NCBI GenBank assembly: GCA_030765055.1
Contig: JAUKNK010000151.1
Location: forward strand, 62,001-126,000
Direction: 5' to 3'
DNA: 64,000 nt
DNA from: Mantis religiosa
Taxonomy: Eukaryota > Arthropoda > Insecta > Mantodea > Mantidae
Part shown: piece by piece, positions 45,945 through 55,688 of the stretch
Layout of the letters: each line of letters starts with the position of its first letter
Numbering within the stretch: the first letter of the stretch is position 1
The notes under the pieces: model-generated
Databases searched by the model: none
What the model was told of the DNA's origin: nothing
What the model saw: only the letters and a program-made list of their open reading frames with translations
Translations under genes and position numbers: made by a program

Positions 45945-46759
45945 GGAGGGCTTTTCAATAAAGAATGATCACAATCTTTTTTTGACAATGTACCTTTACT
46001 CATCCTCATAATTTTGATGGTACTTCTCAAAATAGTCTCCCCTGAATGCGATGTACTTGTCCGAGCAATTCTGCCAGTCTTCAAAGACATGCTGGAAACC
46101 ATTTTTTGAGAGATCCTTCAAAATCGCCTCCGCAGCCTTCACCACTACTTCTGATGAAGGATAATGCCTCCCACGAAGGCGTTTCTTCAAATTGGGGAAT
46201 AGAAAAAAGTTACATGGGGCTAAATCCGGACTATAGGAAGGGTGAGGGATGCACTTCACGTTGATTTTTGCAAGATATTCAGCAACAACATTGGCAATAT
46301 GCGGCCGCGCATTATCGTGGTGCACCATCCAGCCTGCTTCACGGAAATGTGGTCTTTTGTGCCTGATATGGACTTGCAATGTTTTCAGAACATCCCTGTA
46401 GTATTGTCCAGTTAATGATGTGTGTGCACGTACAACATGCTGATAAACCATTCCATGAATATCAAAGAATGAGATGACCATAACTTTCCCAGCAGAAGCA
46501 ACCACTTTTGCTTTTTTAGGGGTTGGTGATGAAGGAGATTTCCACACTGAGCTTTGCTGTTTGCTCTTAGGATCAAAATGATGTAGCCAAGTTTCAGCAG
46601 CAGTGGTTATGTTTGAAAGAAATGCCGGATCTTCCTCTAACATCAACTTTAACTGAGTGTTACCTCCATTGCAGAGGTAGGCGATAGTGAACATGTCTAA
46701 ACTTGCCTGGTTCTCACAGACGGGAACCAGGAGTGCCAACAATGAAACTACTACGCCGT
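45945..46759 (-). mobile_element. mariner-2 copy 3, 3' part (outer layer of nested stack)
   Basis: Begins GGAGGGCTTTTCAATAAAGA after TA (45943-45944). It is interrupted at 46759, where a 13-bp sequence (ACTACTACGCCGT) recurs with one mismatch at 49805-49817; the element then continues to 49897 and ends before TA. The parts together are about 0.9 kb, so it is also internally shortened. Confidence 0.9.
45996..46710 (-). pseudogene. mariner-2 transposase, catalytic residues lost
   Basis: An open frame on the minus strand with CNGGNTQLKLMLEEDP, TTAAETWLHHFDP (first Asp replaced by Ala), SSVWKSPSSPTPKKAKV, VVASAGKVMVISFFDIHGMV, VHHDNARPH (second Asp kept), YSPDLAPCNFFLFPNLKK (third Asp replaced by Asn) and the C-terminus to HQNYEDE. 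Two of three catalytic acids are changed although the frame is open, so it cannot be active. The HTH region is missing. The frame upstream of about 46710 is not part of the protein. Confidence 0.88.
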
Positions 46760-47590
46760 AATCACTCAAAGTATAAACTTGGAAGAAGCGTAGGGACAGT
46801 GAAGCACAAATTAGTACAAAAGTGAATCGAGAAGATATTGACACATTGCTTCACTCACACAGTTTATTCACAGGACATGTTTCAAGAGCTCTTGCTCCTA
46901 TCATCAGCTGATACTCGACTAGTGCAAGTTGTAGTGGTTTCCTCTTTCTCCGTTTTGTCAATAGATGGCGTGATGTACTTGTCAAAGGTGTCCGGTGGTG
47001 GAGTTTCAAAATTCATGACTCTATAGCGATTTTTGTTGATGAAGATTTTTTCCCATACGGAAAGGTCTATGGGATGATTAACATATTTTATTAGAGATGT
47101 TTCCAAGTTGATGTCATGTCTAATATTCAAAAAATGAAAAGCCACTGCTGATTTTTCTGTTTCACCATTTTTAATGCTTCTTAGATGTTCTTTAGTTCTG
47201 ATGTTAATATTTCTTTTTGTTTTTCCTATATAAGGGCAAGTTTCACATTTGATCTCATAGATTCCTGGTTTTTCTTTGGTAGTGATTGAATTTTTGGGAG
47301 TGCCTTTTAACAAATTTCTGATATTAAACCTATTTTGAGGTGCAAGAGCTATGTTGTGTTTTGAGAAGATTTTTTGGAATTTTGTATAGGCTGATGGGTG
47401 GAAGGTGAATTTTTAAAAAAGTATTTTCTCTTTTTCTCCTGTAGGTTCTAGGGTAGTGGTTTCTTTTATTTTCTTAGCTTTGTTGAGTCTGTTAACTGTT
47501 TTTTTCTACTAAATTTGGGTTGAAACCGTTGGATATAGCTACTTTTTTTTTTATGTGTAGGTATTGTTCTTGATAATCTTCTCTGTTTAG
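46760..47590 (-). mobile_element. Penelope-like element (PLE) piece 1, 3' end with GIY-YIG
   Basis: The minus-strand coding part 46882-47313 contains KPGIYEIKCETCPYIGKTKR, NINIRTKEHLRSIKNG, SAVAFHFLN and a C-terminal tail. This is the GIY-YIG endonuclease of Penelope-like retroelements. Two residues between CP and YIG are missing compared with the copies at 47959 and 57127. Frames upstream (FHPSAYTKFQKIFSKHN) are shifted. It continues across a SINE-B to 47952. Confidence 0.9.
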
Positions 47591-47838
47591 AGGCCACGCC
47601 GTGGCTCAGTGGTTAGACCGCTTGGCTCTCACCAAGGCGGCCCGGGTTCGATCCCAGGCGACCGCAAAGTGAGATTTGTGGTGGACAACACGGCGTCGGG
47701 GCGGGTTTTCTCCGGGACCTCCAGTTTCCCCCGCCATCTCATTCCACCGGTGCTCCATCTTCATCTCATGCATCATCAGTGTCACTGCCTGGGGTGCCGT
47801 ATGTAGTAAAAGCGGGCGTTAAACACTACACACACACA
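47591..47838 (+). mobile_element. SINE-B copy 5, inserted in PLE piece 1
   Basis: Perfect 12-bp duplication TTCTCTGTTTAG at 47579-47590 and 47839-47850. The element runs from AGGCCACGCCGTGG to a short CACACACA tail. It is intact by SINE-B standards and so a later insertion. Confidence 0.95.
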
Positions 47839-47850
47839 TTCTCTGTTTAG

Positions 47851-47952
47851 TGGAATCCGAAAGATTAAACTGTTGAAAATGGCATGTTGGTGTTGTTTTG
47901 GGTTGAAACTGTTGCCCTTGATGTAATTATCTGTGTGTGTCGGTTTCCTGAT
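47851..47952 (-). mobile_element. PLE piece 1, continuation
   Basis: Matches 57785-57890 (TGTTGAAAATGGCATGTTGG, then GTGTGTCGGTTTCCTG), the region between RT and GIY-YIG of the third PLE copy. It stops at the junction with the inverted piece 2. Confidence 0.85.
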
Positions 47953-48454
47953 AGGTTTAATATCAGAAATTTGTTAAAAGGCCTTCCAAAAAATTCAATC
48001 ACTACCAAAGAAAAACCAGGAATCTATGAGATCAAATGTGAAACTTGCCCTAAAATTTATATAGGAAAAACAAAAAGAAATATTAACATCAGAACTAAAG
48101 AACATCTAAGAAGCATTAAAAATGATGAAACAGAAAAATCAGCAGTGGCTTTTCCTTTTTTGAATACTAGACATGACATCAACTTGGAAACATCTCTAAT
48201 AAAATATGTTAATCACCCCATAGACCTTTCCGTATGGGAAAAAATCTTCATCAACAAAAATCGTCATAGAGTCATGAATTTTGAAACTCCACCACCGGAC
48301 ATCTTTGACAAGTACATCACGCCATCTATTGACAATACGGAGAAAGAGGAAACCACTACAACTTGCACTAGTCGAGTATCAGCTGATGATAGGAGCAAGA
48401 GCTCTTGAAACATGTCCTGTGAATAAACAGTGTGAGTGAAGCAATGTGTCAATA
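47953..48454 (+). mobile_element. PLE piece 2, inverted, GIY-YIG domain
   Basis: The plus-strand open frame (real part from about 47959) reads RFNIRNLLKGLPKNSITTKE, KPGIYEIKCETCPKIYIGKT, NIRTKEHLRSIKND, HPIDLSVWEKIFINKNRHRV and a tail to KSS, stop 48408. The GIY and YIG motifs are both complete here. It is head-to-head with piece 1. The 3' UTR is interrupted by a mariner at 48457; its remainder (TTCTCGATTCACTTTTGT) is at 49787-49804. Confidence 0.9.
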
Positions 48455-48456
48455 TA

Positions 48457-49784
48457 CGAGGGCTATCCAGATTACGTTTTCGTCTGTTTCCGCTAGGGGC
48501 GGGGCTAGCGCGGCCATCTTGGGGTCAGAGCGTTGCGCAGCTCAGTCGGCATCTAGCCGTGCTAGTGAGAGGTTCGTGCTGTGCTCCGTTCAGATACTGT
48601 GACGGTTTGAAATGTCTGCGTTAATTGAAAATCCCGCGAGCTGCGAGGTGCTTGCAGTAATAAGGTTTCTGACTGCAAAAAACTGTAAACCGATAGAAAT
48701 CTATCGGCAGCTTTGTGAAGTGTATGGGGACAACATTATCACTGAAGGTGGAGTGCGTCAGTGGGTCATCAGATTTAAAAATGGCCGAACCAATGTTCAC
48801 GACGAAGATCGAAGTGGGAGACCCAGCATAGTGACTGCCGAACTTGTCGAAAAAGTCGATGCTAAAGTCCGTGAAAATCGAAGGTTCACAATAACGGAAG
48901 TTTCTTTGAGTTTTCCACAAATTTCGCGAAGTTTGTTGCACGAAATCATCAGCGAAAAGCTTGGTTACCACAAGTTTTGTGCAAGATGGATTCCAAAAAT
49001 CTTGACAGAGGACCACAAAAATCAGCGAATGGCTGCAGCGTTGAACTTTTTGGACGTTTACCATAAGGATGGTGACTCTTTACTCGATCGCATCGTTACT
49101 GGTGACGAAACATGGGTGAAACACGTGAACTGTGAAACGAAATTGCAATCAATGCAGTGGGGGCACACAAGTTCTCCCCAAAAACCCAAGAAATGCATGC
49201 AAACAATGTCGGCAAGGAAGATGATGGCGACTGTTTTTTGGGACAGAAAAGGTGTGATTTTGGTGGACTTCCTGGAAAGAGGCACTACAATAAACTCTCA
49301 AAGGTATTGCCAAACTCTCCAAAAACTCAGAAGAGCCATTCAAAACAAGCGCAGAGGAATGTTGAGCTCTAAGATCTTGTTGATTCACGACAACGCCCGG
49401 CCCCACACGGCAAATGTCACTCGTGAAGTTCTTGAATCTTTTAAGTGGGAGTTGTTTCCTCATCCGCCGTACAGTCCCGACCTGGCACCGAGCGACTTCC
49501 ACCTATTCCCAGCAATGAAGAAGTGGCTGGCTATGCAGCGTTTTGATGACGACGCACAGCTGCAAGAAGAGGTAACGAAGTGGTTGAAGGCGCAGGAGGC
49601 CAAATTTTTCGACGAAGGAATTTCCAAGCTCGTACATCGCTACGATAAATGCCTTAATTTGAATGGTGACTATGTCGAAAAGTAGTATTTGAGTGTGGCT
49701 TTCATCTGTATATAATAAAATTTGTTTCCTATACTTTGTTTACTTTTTATTCCAAAACGTAATCTACTTTCTGGATAGCCCTCG
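48457..49784 (+). mobile_element. intact mariner element
   Basis: 1328 bp between TA (48455-48456) and TA (49785-49786). Inverted ends: CGAGGGCTATCCAGA on the left, TCTGGATAGCCCTCG on the right, with further similarity inward (TTACGTTTT against AAAACGTAA). One uninterrupted transposase gene lies inside and AATAAA follows at about 49717. It is inserted in the 3' UTR of PLE piece 2. Confidence 0.97.
48612..49685 (+). CDS. mariner transposase (DD34D), intact
   Basis: 357 codons, the usual mariner length (about 345-360). The N-terminal DNA-binding half has HTH features (residues 15-55, with EGGVRQWVIRFKNGRTNVHD) and RSGRPS at 68-72. A second HTH spans about 85-118, and CARWIPKILTEDHK (123-136) is the WVPHEL-like linker. 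Catalytic triad: Asp165 (VTGDETWV), Asp260 (IHDNARPH) and Asp295 (APSDFHLF), giving the DD34D spacing. The end is GGDYVEK-like (NGDYVEK). It excises and inserts its own element at TA sites by cut and paste in the nucleus. The ATG at 48612 is chosen because MSALIENPASCEVLAVIRFL matches the family start. There is no frame damage, in contrast to every other transposase here, which implies a recent arrival. The rightward 3' part holds AATAAA. Confidence 0.97.
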   Translation: MSALIENPASCEVLAVIRFLTAKNCKPIEIYRQLCEVYGDNIITEGGVRQWVIRFKNGRTNVHDEDRSGRPSIVTAELVEKVDAKVRENRRFTITEVSLSFPQISRSLLHEIISEKLGYHKFCARWIPKILTEDHKNQRMAAALNFLDVYHKDGDSLLDRIVTGDETWVKHVNCETKLQSMQWGHTSSPQKPKKCMQTMSARKMMATVFWDRKGVILVDFLERGTTINSQRYCQTLQKLRRAIQNKRRGMLSSKILLIHDNARPHTANVTREVLESFKWELFPHPPYSPDLAPSDFHLFPAMKKWLAMQRFDDDAQLQEEVTKWLKAQEAKFFDEGISKLVHRYDKCLNLNGDYVEK

Positions 49785-49817
49785 TATTCTCGATTCACTT
49801 TTGTACTACTACGGCGT

Positions 49818-49897
49818 GTTTGTTTCACATTAAGCTAAGAGAATATATTGAATTTTAGTGTGAAAAATTATTATCATTCTTCATTGAACAGATCTCG
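49818..49897 (-). mobile_element. mariner-2 copy 3, 5' end
   Basis: GTTTCACATTAAGCTAA through TTGAATTTTAGTGTG to GAACAGATCTCG, then TA. Continuation of the element starting at 45945 after the PLE insertion. Confidence 0.88.
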
Positions 49898-49899
49898 TA

Positions 49900-50517
49900 T
49901 ATTAACGTAGACCAAATGATCCGACGTGTACCAGCTTTAAAGACGGTCGTTTGAATGTGTAACCATGCGTACATTGCAATTAAGCGTCGTAACGCAACCC
50001 TCTCCTATCAGAAGCACATTTTCATTCAACGCCGTGTTGTAATACAATTCCAGAATATAGCCGAGAGCAGGATATTAAAATATATCACGGATCATTAGTT
50101 GTGATGTGCTCAGCCTTGGGCAATCGCCTTTGGCGGTCCTCTTGGTTCAATATCTCTGTGCACACAATCCCCAAATATAGCTACATGGCGTTTAAAATCT
50201 CTTGCACATATTCATAAATGTTTTAATGTTAAATTTCTTTTTGAATTTTACATTTGCTGTGTTTTAATGGGACTCCAGAAATACCAGCTTTAAATAAGTT
50301 TCAAATTTCAGGATTACGCGGTGCGTTCAAGTTATTTGAACGTAAATTTCAGTTTAGACTAGAGGAATTTTCCTGAAAGAGAGTTAATCTTGCATTGTCA
50401 TTCATTCCAGAACTATGTTTAAAGTTTCAAGATCCCATATCACTGTGATGCTATTCATTATTTCTCCCATGTAATGAATAGTTTGGAGTGGGAATTTTCT
50501 TCAATGCTGGTTAATAT
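49900..50517. other. stretch without recognised gene
   Basis: Nothing recognised up to the gypsy element. Confidence 0.5.
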
Positions 50518-51080
50518 TGTGACTTTGTGGATTCGTGAAATGAAAAGTCCAATTTCACCGCTCAAAACTGTTCTTTATTTCCACCGACTTACAGTTAAAC
50601 ACTTGCCAGTTACGCAGAATTGCGTACTGCACACAATTACAATTCACCAGTTCGTCCGTTACAATTTCACTTGTACTCGCGATTACATCAACTCCGATAC
50701 TCATACACAGTTACGTACAGTCTTCCGTTGCACAATCTTTTCGTTCATTAACACGTCACTGACTAACACTGCCTTCTTACACCAAGAACTGTGTCTGTCT
50801 CCTCACTCACTAACTAACTCATTCTCTGAAACCCTTTCTATAGGAATGTCACTGTTCTTCTAGAAGTCTCTGGTTTCCACAGGACGGTTCCAGTAGATGA
50901 AAGATCCCGTAATTTCCTGAACACAGGTAGAAGAGAAACAGACCGCACAATCATGTTTTTTTCCCCCAGCCATCCCTGTCACCACTATAAGACGGACGAG
51001 GGGGAGGCGTGGCTAACACGGACCTCCCCTGTCTTCCGCTCTCAGCTGCTTTCATAGGGTGTTCCAACGCCCGGGTGACA
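50518..51080 (-). repeat. gypsy 3' LTR
   Basis: 563 bp; plus strand starts TGTGACTTTGTGGATTCG and ends CCCGGGTGACA. Confidence 0.95.
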
Positions 51081-51098
51081 CTGCTCCCTCCTCAAAGC
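51081..51098 (-). promoter_or_regulatory. polypurine tract (plus-strand primer)
   Basis: The minus strand reads TTTGAGGAGGGAGCAG immediately before the 3' LTR, the usual primer site for second-strand synthesis. Confidence 0.8.
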
Positions 51099-51127
51099 TG
51101 TTCGCCCCGAACAGCACCATCGTAGCG

Positions 51128-51374
51128 TGCCAGGCGGTCCAGGTGTACCACCAGCACCTGCCCGGAGCCTGAGCCAGAAGTAGCGCTGCCGTAGTTTGTG
51201 AATCATTCGGTTCGCTCCCACGTGTCCTCCTGAAGTACCGGCGTGCACTTCCTCCAAGACTTCCGGGACCTTACTCTGGGGGAGTACCAACTGTTCTCTC
51301 TGCGCCTTCCCATCGGGTGACTCCCATACCCGGAACAGCACGCCCTCTCTGGTCTTCAACGAGTCCCATTGGGC
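51128..51374 (-). pseudogene. gypsy integrase zinc-binding remnant
   Basis: In frame with the longer gag-pol frame but after a TAG stop at 51375-51377 (probably TGG in relatives). It reads LKTREGVLFRVWESPDGK, then VLEEVHAGTSGGHVGANRMI and HKLRQRYFW, the His2Cys2 region of integrase. The catalytic core is deleted; a trace of the integrase C-terminal end (VLVVHLDRLARYDG) follows in another frame just before the polypurine tract. Confidence 0.85.
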
Positions 51375-52553
51375 CTAGTACGACTTGTAGGTGGCGCTCC
51401 TCGGTGCGATGTCCTCCCAGGTTGGTCTCATCCCTGCCTCCACTTCCCTCAAGAGTGGCCCCAAGTCTGCGTCCGCCAGCTGCTCCCTCCTCAGGCCTGC
51501 GCTATCCCAGCCTTCAGCAGGCATTGCCAAAACTACTCGGACTGCTGCGGCACGCTCCTTCTCTTCCACTCTTGTGCACTGGCCGCACTCTATTGGACAG
51601 GGTCTTCGGGACATGGCGTCTGCGTTACCGTGGCTCTTCCCTCTACGATGTTCCGAGGTGAAGTCGTACTCCTGCAGCCTCTGGACCCAACGTGCCCTCT
51701 GGCCTTCCAGGTTCTTAAAGCTCAATAGCCAGGTTAGGGCGGAATGGTCAGTCCTCAGGTGGAATGGCTGACCGTACAGGTGCTTATGGAAGTGCTCCAC
51801 GGACTTTACTACCGCCAGTAATTCTCGTCGGGTGACGCAGTAGTTCTTCTCTGCCTTGGATAGCGTCTTGCTGTAGTAGGCTATCACCCGCTCATGGCCG
51901 TCCTGGATCTGCGATAGGACACCTCCAATGCAATGGTCGCTAGCGTCGGTGTCCACAATGAAGGCGCCACCCGGTTTTGGGTGGCCCAAAATTGGAGCAC
52001 TGCACGGGGTCTCCTTTAGGTGCTGGAAAGCGTTTTCGGCGTCCTCTGTCCACACATAAGGCCGGTGTTCCTCCGTCAGGCGGGTGAGGGGTTTTGCGAT
52101 GTTGTCGGCCTTTTCCTCTAAATCATTAAGGCGGTCGTCTACTTGACCCATCCGCTTGCCCAGATTCGCGACGTCATCCCTCACGCCGGCCAACCGTTCC
52201 TCAAACTTGGCGGCGAGGACCTCGTTCGCCTCCCTCATCTCCGTTGTCAGTTCGGCCATCTTTGCTGTCATTGTCGTGGCCAAGTTGTTGTTAGCAGTTT
52301 CCGTCTTCGCTGTTGATTTGGCCTTCATTTCTTCCCTCTTCTCGGTGATGTTGTCGTTGGCCGTCTTCATTTGTTTCAACTTGGCGATGAGGTTGTTGTT
52401 TGCCGCTTCTATTTTTGCAGCGAGGTTTTCATTTGCCGTCTTCATTTCCGAGATTAGTTCGGCCTTCATTTCTTCCATCTTCCCGGTGATGTTGTCGTTG
52501 TCCGTCTTCATTTCTTTCAGTTCCGCTAAAATCTTTTCTAATGCTGCCTCCAT
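51375..52553 (-). pseudogene. gypsy gag start fused in frame to pol RT-connection and RNase H
   Basis: The open frame reaches 52622, but the native start is probably Met at 52553 (MEAALEKILAELKEM), just after the primer site. The first ~145 residues from there are a heptad-rich coiled coil with repeated MKTANDNI and MKAELI blocks, as in gag. Near 52105 the sequence jumps to pol (IAKPLTRLTEEHRPYVWTED). The rest reads FIVDTDASDHCIGGVLSQ, YYSKTLSKAEKNYCVTRREL, HLRTDHSALTWLLSF and HGNADAMSRRPC: the RNase H of Ty3/gypsy with its conserved Asp/Glu/Asp positions. Protease and the RT fingers and palm are missing. The joint keeps the frame and the product ends at a premature TAG. Confidence 0.92.
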
Positions 52554-52562
52554 TGTGTTATG

Positions 52563-52581
52563 TCGCACTCCTGACACCAAT
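52563..52581 (-). promoter_or_regulatory. primer binding site, tRNA-Leu type
   Basis: The minus strand directly after the 5' LTR reads TGGTGTCAGGAGTG, complementary to a tRNA 3' end ...CACTCCTGACACCA. That 3' end is known from animal tRNA-Leu. One base separates LTR and primer site. Confidence 0.85.
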
Positions 52582-53146
52582 TGTGACTTTGTGGGTTCGT
52601 GAAATGAAAAGTCCAATTTCACCGCTCAAAACTGTTCTTTATTTCTACCGACTTACAGTTAAACACTTGCCAGTTACGCAGAATTGCGTACTGCACACAA
52701 TTACAATTCACCAGTTCGTCCGTTACAATTTCACTTGTACTCGCGATTACATCAACTCCGATACTCATACACAGTTACGTACAGTCTTCCGTTGCACAAT
52801 CTTTTCGTTCATTAACACGTCACTGACTAACACTGCCTTCTTACACCAAGAACTGTGTCTGTCTCCTCACTCACTGACTAACTAACTCATTCTCTGAAAC
52901 CCTTTTTATAGGAATGTCACTGTTCTTCTAGAAGTCTCTGGTTTCCACAGGACGGTTCCAGTAGATGAAAGATCCCGTAATTTCCTGAACACAGGTAGAA
53001 GAGAAACAGACCGCACAATCATGTTTTTTCCCCCAGCCATCCCTGTCACCACTATAAGACGGACGAGGGGGAGGCGTGGCTAACACGGACCTCCCCTGTC
53101 TTCCGCTCTCAGCTGCTTCATAGGGTGTTCCAACGCCCGGGTGACA
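52582..53146 (-). repeat. gypsy 5' LTR
   Basis: 565 bp. On the coding strand it starts TGTCACCCGGGCG and carries a TATA box (TATAAAAAGG, 52902-52911) and AATAAA near its end (52639-52645). Confidence 0.95.
52902..52911 (-). promoter_or_regulatory. LTR TATA box
   Basis: TATAAAAAGG on the coding strand, conserved in position with the solo LTR at 14499 and as TATAGAAAGG in the 3' LTR. Confidence 0.65.
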
Positions 53147-53162
53147 ATATTGTCACACTGGG

Positions 53163-54340
53163 ATCGCGTGAGTGAGTGAGTGAGTGTGTGGTGTTTTAGG
53201 GCCCGTCGACAACAAGGTCATTTGGGCCCGAAGTCAACACTAAAACCTACACAAACTAAGTTAAAAAGTAAGATAAAATAAAACACTCAACTATTAAACG
53301 CACATAAAAACTCATCCCAGCACAAAAAATTTAAATCTCTAAAATTAATAAATATAAAATACAAGTCAGACTTGTTTATTAAAACCAATTTTAGCAACAA
53401 ACCGCAGTGCCTTATCCACGGCCACTGGGTCATCCCCTAAAACACCGTGCAAGTTAGTCTCCAAGCCCAAAGACTGGTGAACGCGGGTGTAATGCGGGCA
53501 ATCAAGCAATACATGCCGCACAGTGAGGCGTACTGCACACGGAGCACACACAGATGGCCATGAGTCGCACGTGTGTGCCCAATTCTCAGCCGGGTGAGTA
53601 TCACCTCGGCCCGCTGGTTATCCCTGCAGGAAGTTGGCCAGGGTTGTACGCTCTCCTTTATCGCCCGGAGTTGTGTGCCTTCCAAAGCTGTCCAGGAGTG
53701 CTGCCAAGCAGATAGGAGTTGGCGACGGAAAAAACGTTGCACATCCTGGTATGGCACCGTAGTTGTCAAACTCCGGGGCAAACGGCAAGCGGACTTAGCA
53801 GCCGCGTCCGCCTCCTCGTTCCCGGAAATCCCCACATGGCCTGGGGTCCAAGTAAACACAAAATTGTATCCGCGACTGAGCATTTGTGAGATCTCGGCCT
53901 GTATTTTTAAAACAAGGGTGTGAGCGGCAGTGTGCTGTTGCAAGGCCTGAAGAGCACTTAGAGAGTCAGTGCAGAAAATAAAAGAGCCAGGAGCTAACAT
54001 ACAAATAAAAAGGAGCAAATAGAAGATGGCGTACAGCTCTGCGGAGAAAACTGAAGTGGAGTCCAGAAGGCGAAATTTATGAGCCACACCGTTAATGAAG
54101 AACGCGCAACCCGTAGTGCTACCTAACTGAGAACCGTCTGTAAAGGCAGGAACATAATTAGGGTAACGGCTCAGTAGTTCGGCAAAAAGTTGTTGGAACA
54201 CAGGCCAGATGGACGACCTCTCCACGCGAGGCATTCGGAGGCCATGTGAATGTAGGAGATCCCGAAATCTTATTCCCATGGGGTGTGTCCGAGAACCAGG
54301 GCGCATATAACGGTGGACTAAATCTGGACACAGAACTAGC
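53163..54340 (-). mobile_element. LINE-I copy 2, 5'-truncated
   Basis: Same family as 31017-32360. It has a GAGT tail on the plus strand at 53169-53188, the hairpin GGGCCC arms and the same 3' UTR. Compared with copy 1 it lacks about 22 bases at 53555 and a block of about 90 bases near 54205. Confidence 0.9.
53366..54306 (-). pseudogene. LINE-I RNase H domain, second copy
   Basis: Frame 53437-54306 (289 codons) joins GIRFRDLLHSHGLRMPRVER to the RNase H, which has AFTDGSQLGS, SAELYAIFYLL (Glu present, unlike copy 1), FCTDSLSALQAL and GISGNEEADAAAKSA. All four acidic residues are present. A 22-base deletion near 53555 shifts the frame before the Cys region, which continues as CAPCAVRLTVRHVLLDC at 53366-53551. 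The RT is absent. Confidence 0.88.
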
Positions 54341-54431
54341 TTACTAAAGTCAAGTCGGACAATTAAACCGCCATTGCTTTATCAAGTGGTAAGGGACAGA
54401 GCGACACGGTGTTCCGTGGGGACGGCTAGTA

Positions 54432-55571
54432 CAGATGTACTTTTTATCTTGAAAAGTGCAGAGCGATGCGCAGTGGTATCTGGAGGAGTCCACCTCAGAA
54501 CGGTTGCAACTGGAGCGGAGGGCAGGTCAGTTGCGCACCAGTTGCGAGCAACTAAACACGTGCAGAGCTACTCGGTAACACTACAGCTTGTTTCAAAATG
54601 TGCGTGTCTCCTGCTTCCAAGAGAGCATTTATAAATGACGCCTCCTAGCAGCACATTAGCAAATAAAGTGCTACATTTAAAAACACGAGAAGTAATAAAC
54701 AAAATCCATAGATTTATAAAACAGGAGCAATGGTCTGGGTCAGCTATAAAAATCTGGGGAAGGGTATCTGAGGCAACAGTTGTGTCTTAAAGCAGTTTAG
54801 GAGAGTTATTAAGGAAAGAAAAGCCATTGGTGCTAGTGCAACAACGTCCTTCTCTAAGCCCAGTAAACAAAGATTAAGAACATGCACAAAATCTAATTTG
54901 GATGTTTTAATTCAGAAGTAGTTAGGCGAAATATGAATAATTTTTAAAGCACAGATAAACAAAGACCAACTTTGAAGAAAGTGCTTATGAAGCTAAAAAT
55001 TCTACTGACTTCCAAGGCAGTCTCTGAACATTAAGAAGAATTCTTTTGAAGCTAGGATTATTTGAGGAAGAAAAACACTAAGTGTGACAGACAAATTTTA
55101 ATCGAACATCCCACCATTGTGCAAAAAGCTTAAGTATTTACGAAATATTCGGAGATATCGAAGTGAAGTTTATATAGTTTATATGGATGAAACTTATATA
55201 AATACAGCACATACTGGACCATATGCCTGCAGTGAAATACGTTAAAGGGACTTGCAGCGATATTGAAAGTCCGACAGTTGTTTATCATGCCTGCTGGAGG
55301 AGAACAGTGTTTTGTTCCAAATGTCTATGTACTATTTAAGATCCAACAAACGCGTGGAGATTACTACCATAGTAAGAATTACAACTTAGTTTATAAGAGC
55401 TGCAAAACTGGCTTCGAGAATGAAATTTGTTTTTAGACACCTTATGCACCGCCCTCCCCTCTCGTAATCTTACGCGTGTGACGCATTGTGGCGATAGGTG
55501 CACTATCCCCACCACAGTTGCTACACTTCCTTACCGCGCAGGATTCCTGTCAAGATAAAATAATACATCTG
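54432..55571 (+). mobile_element. defective Tc1/mariner-type element, copy 2
   Basis: Starts CAGATGTACTTTTTATCTTG after TA (54430-54431) and ends AATACATCTG before TA (55572-55573). 1140 bp, highly similar throughout to 28135-29280, including the truncated transposase. YMDETYINTAHTGPYAC is followed by a frameshift (GGGACTTGCAGCG lacks two bases). Confidence 0.94.
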
Positions 55572-55688
55572 TAGCTGATATCACGTAGGGTTGGGTCGTA
55601 TCATTGCTAGGCAGGTACCGTTCTAAAATCTAATTCGAGGATATTCGACATTCGAATGATATCCCGCAGCCGCAGGACTATAAGAGCC

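Larger units (their letters stand above)
50518..53146 (-). mobile_element. Ty3/gypsy LTR retrotransposon, internally deleted
   Basis: Two LTRs (50518-51080 and 52582-53146) with TG...CA ends and a 4-bp target duplication ATAT (50514-50517 and 53147-53150). Coding strand is minus: 5' LTR on the right, then a primer site, a gag start, fragments of pol, a polypurine tract and the 3' LTR. The interior is only 1.5 kb against about 4-6 kb in complete relatives, so it could move only with proteins from elsewhere. LTRs differ by few bases (for example CTTTCATAGGG against CTTCATAGGG), implying a fairly young insertion. Confidence 0.95.

Noticed and set aside
49149..49502. Minus-strand frame of 117 codons and others within 48621-49502
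   Set aside because: Shadows of the intact mariner gene on the opposite strand.
51317..51771. Plus-strand frames of 114-126 codons
   Set aside because: Antisense of the gypsy RNase H and integrase region; the minus strand carries the conserved motifs.
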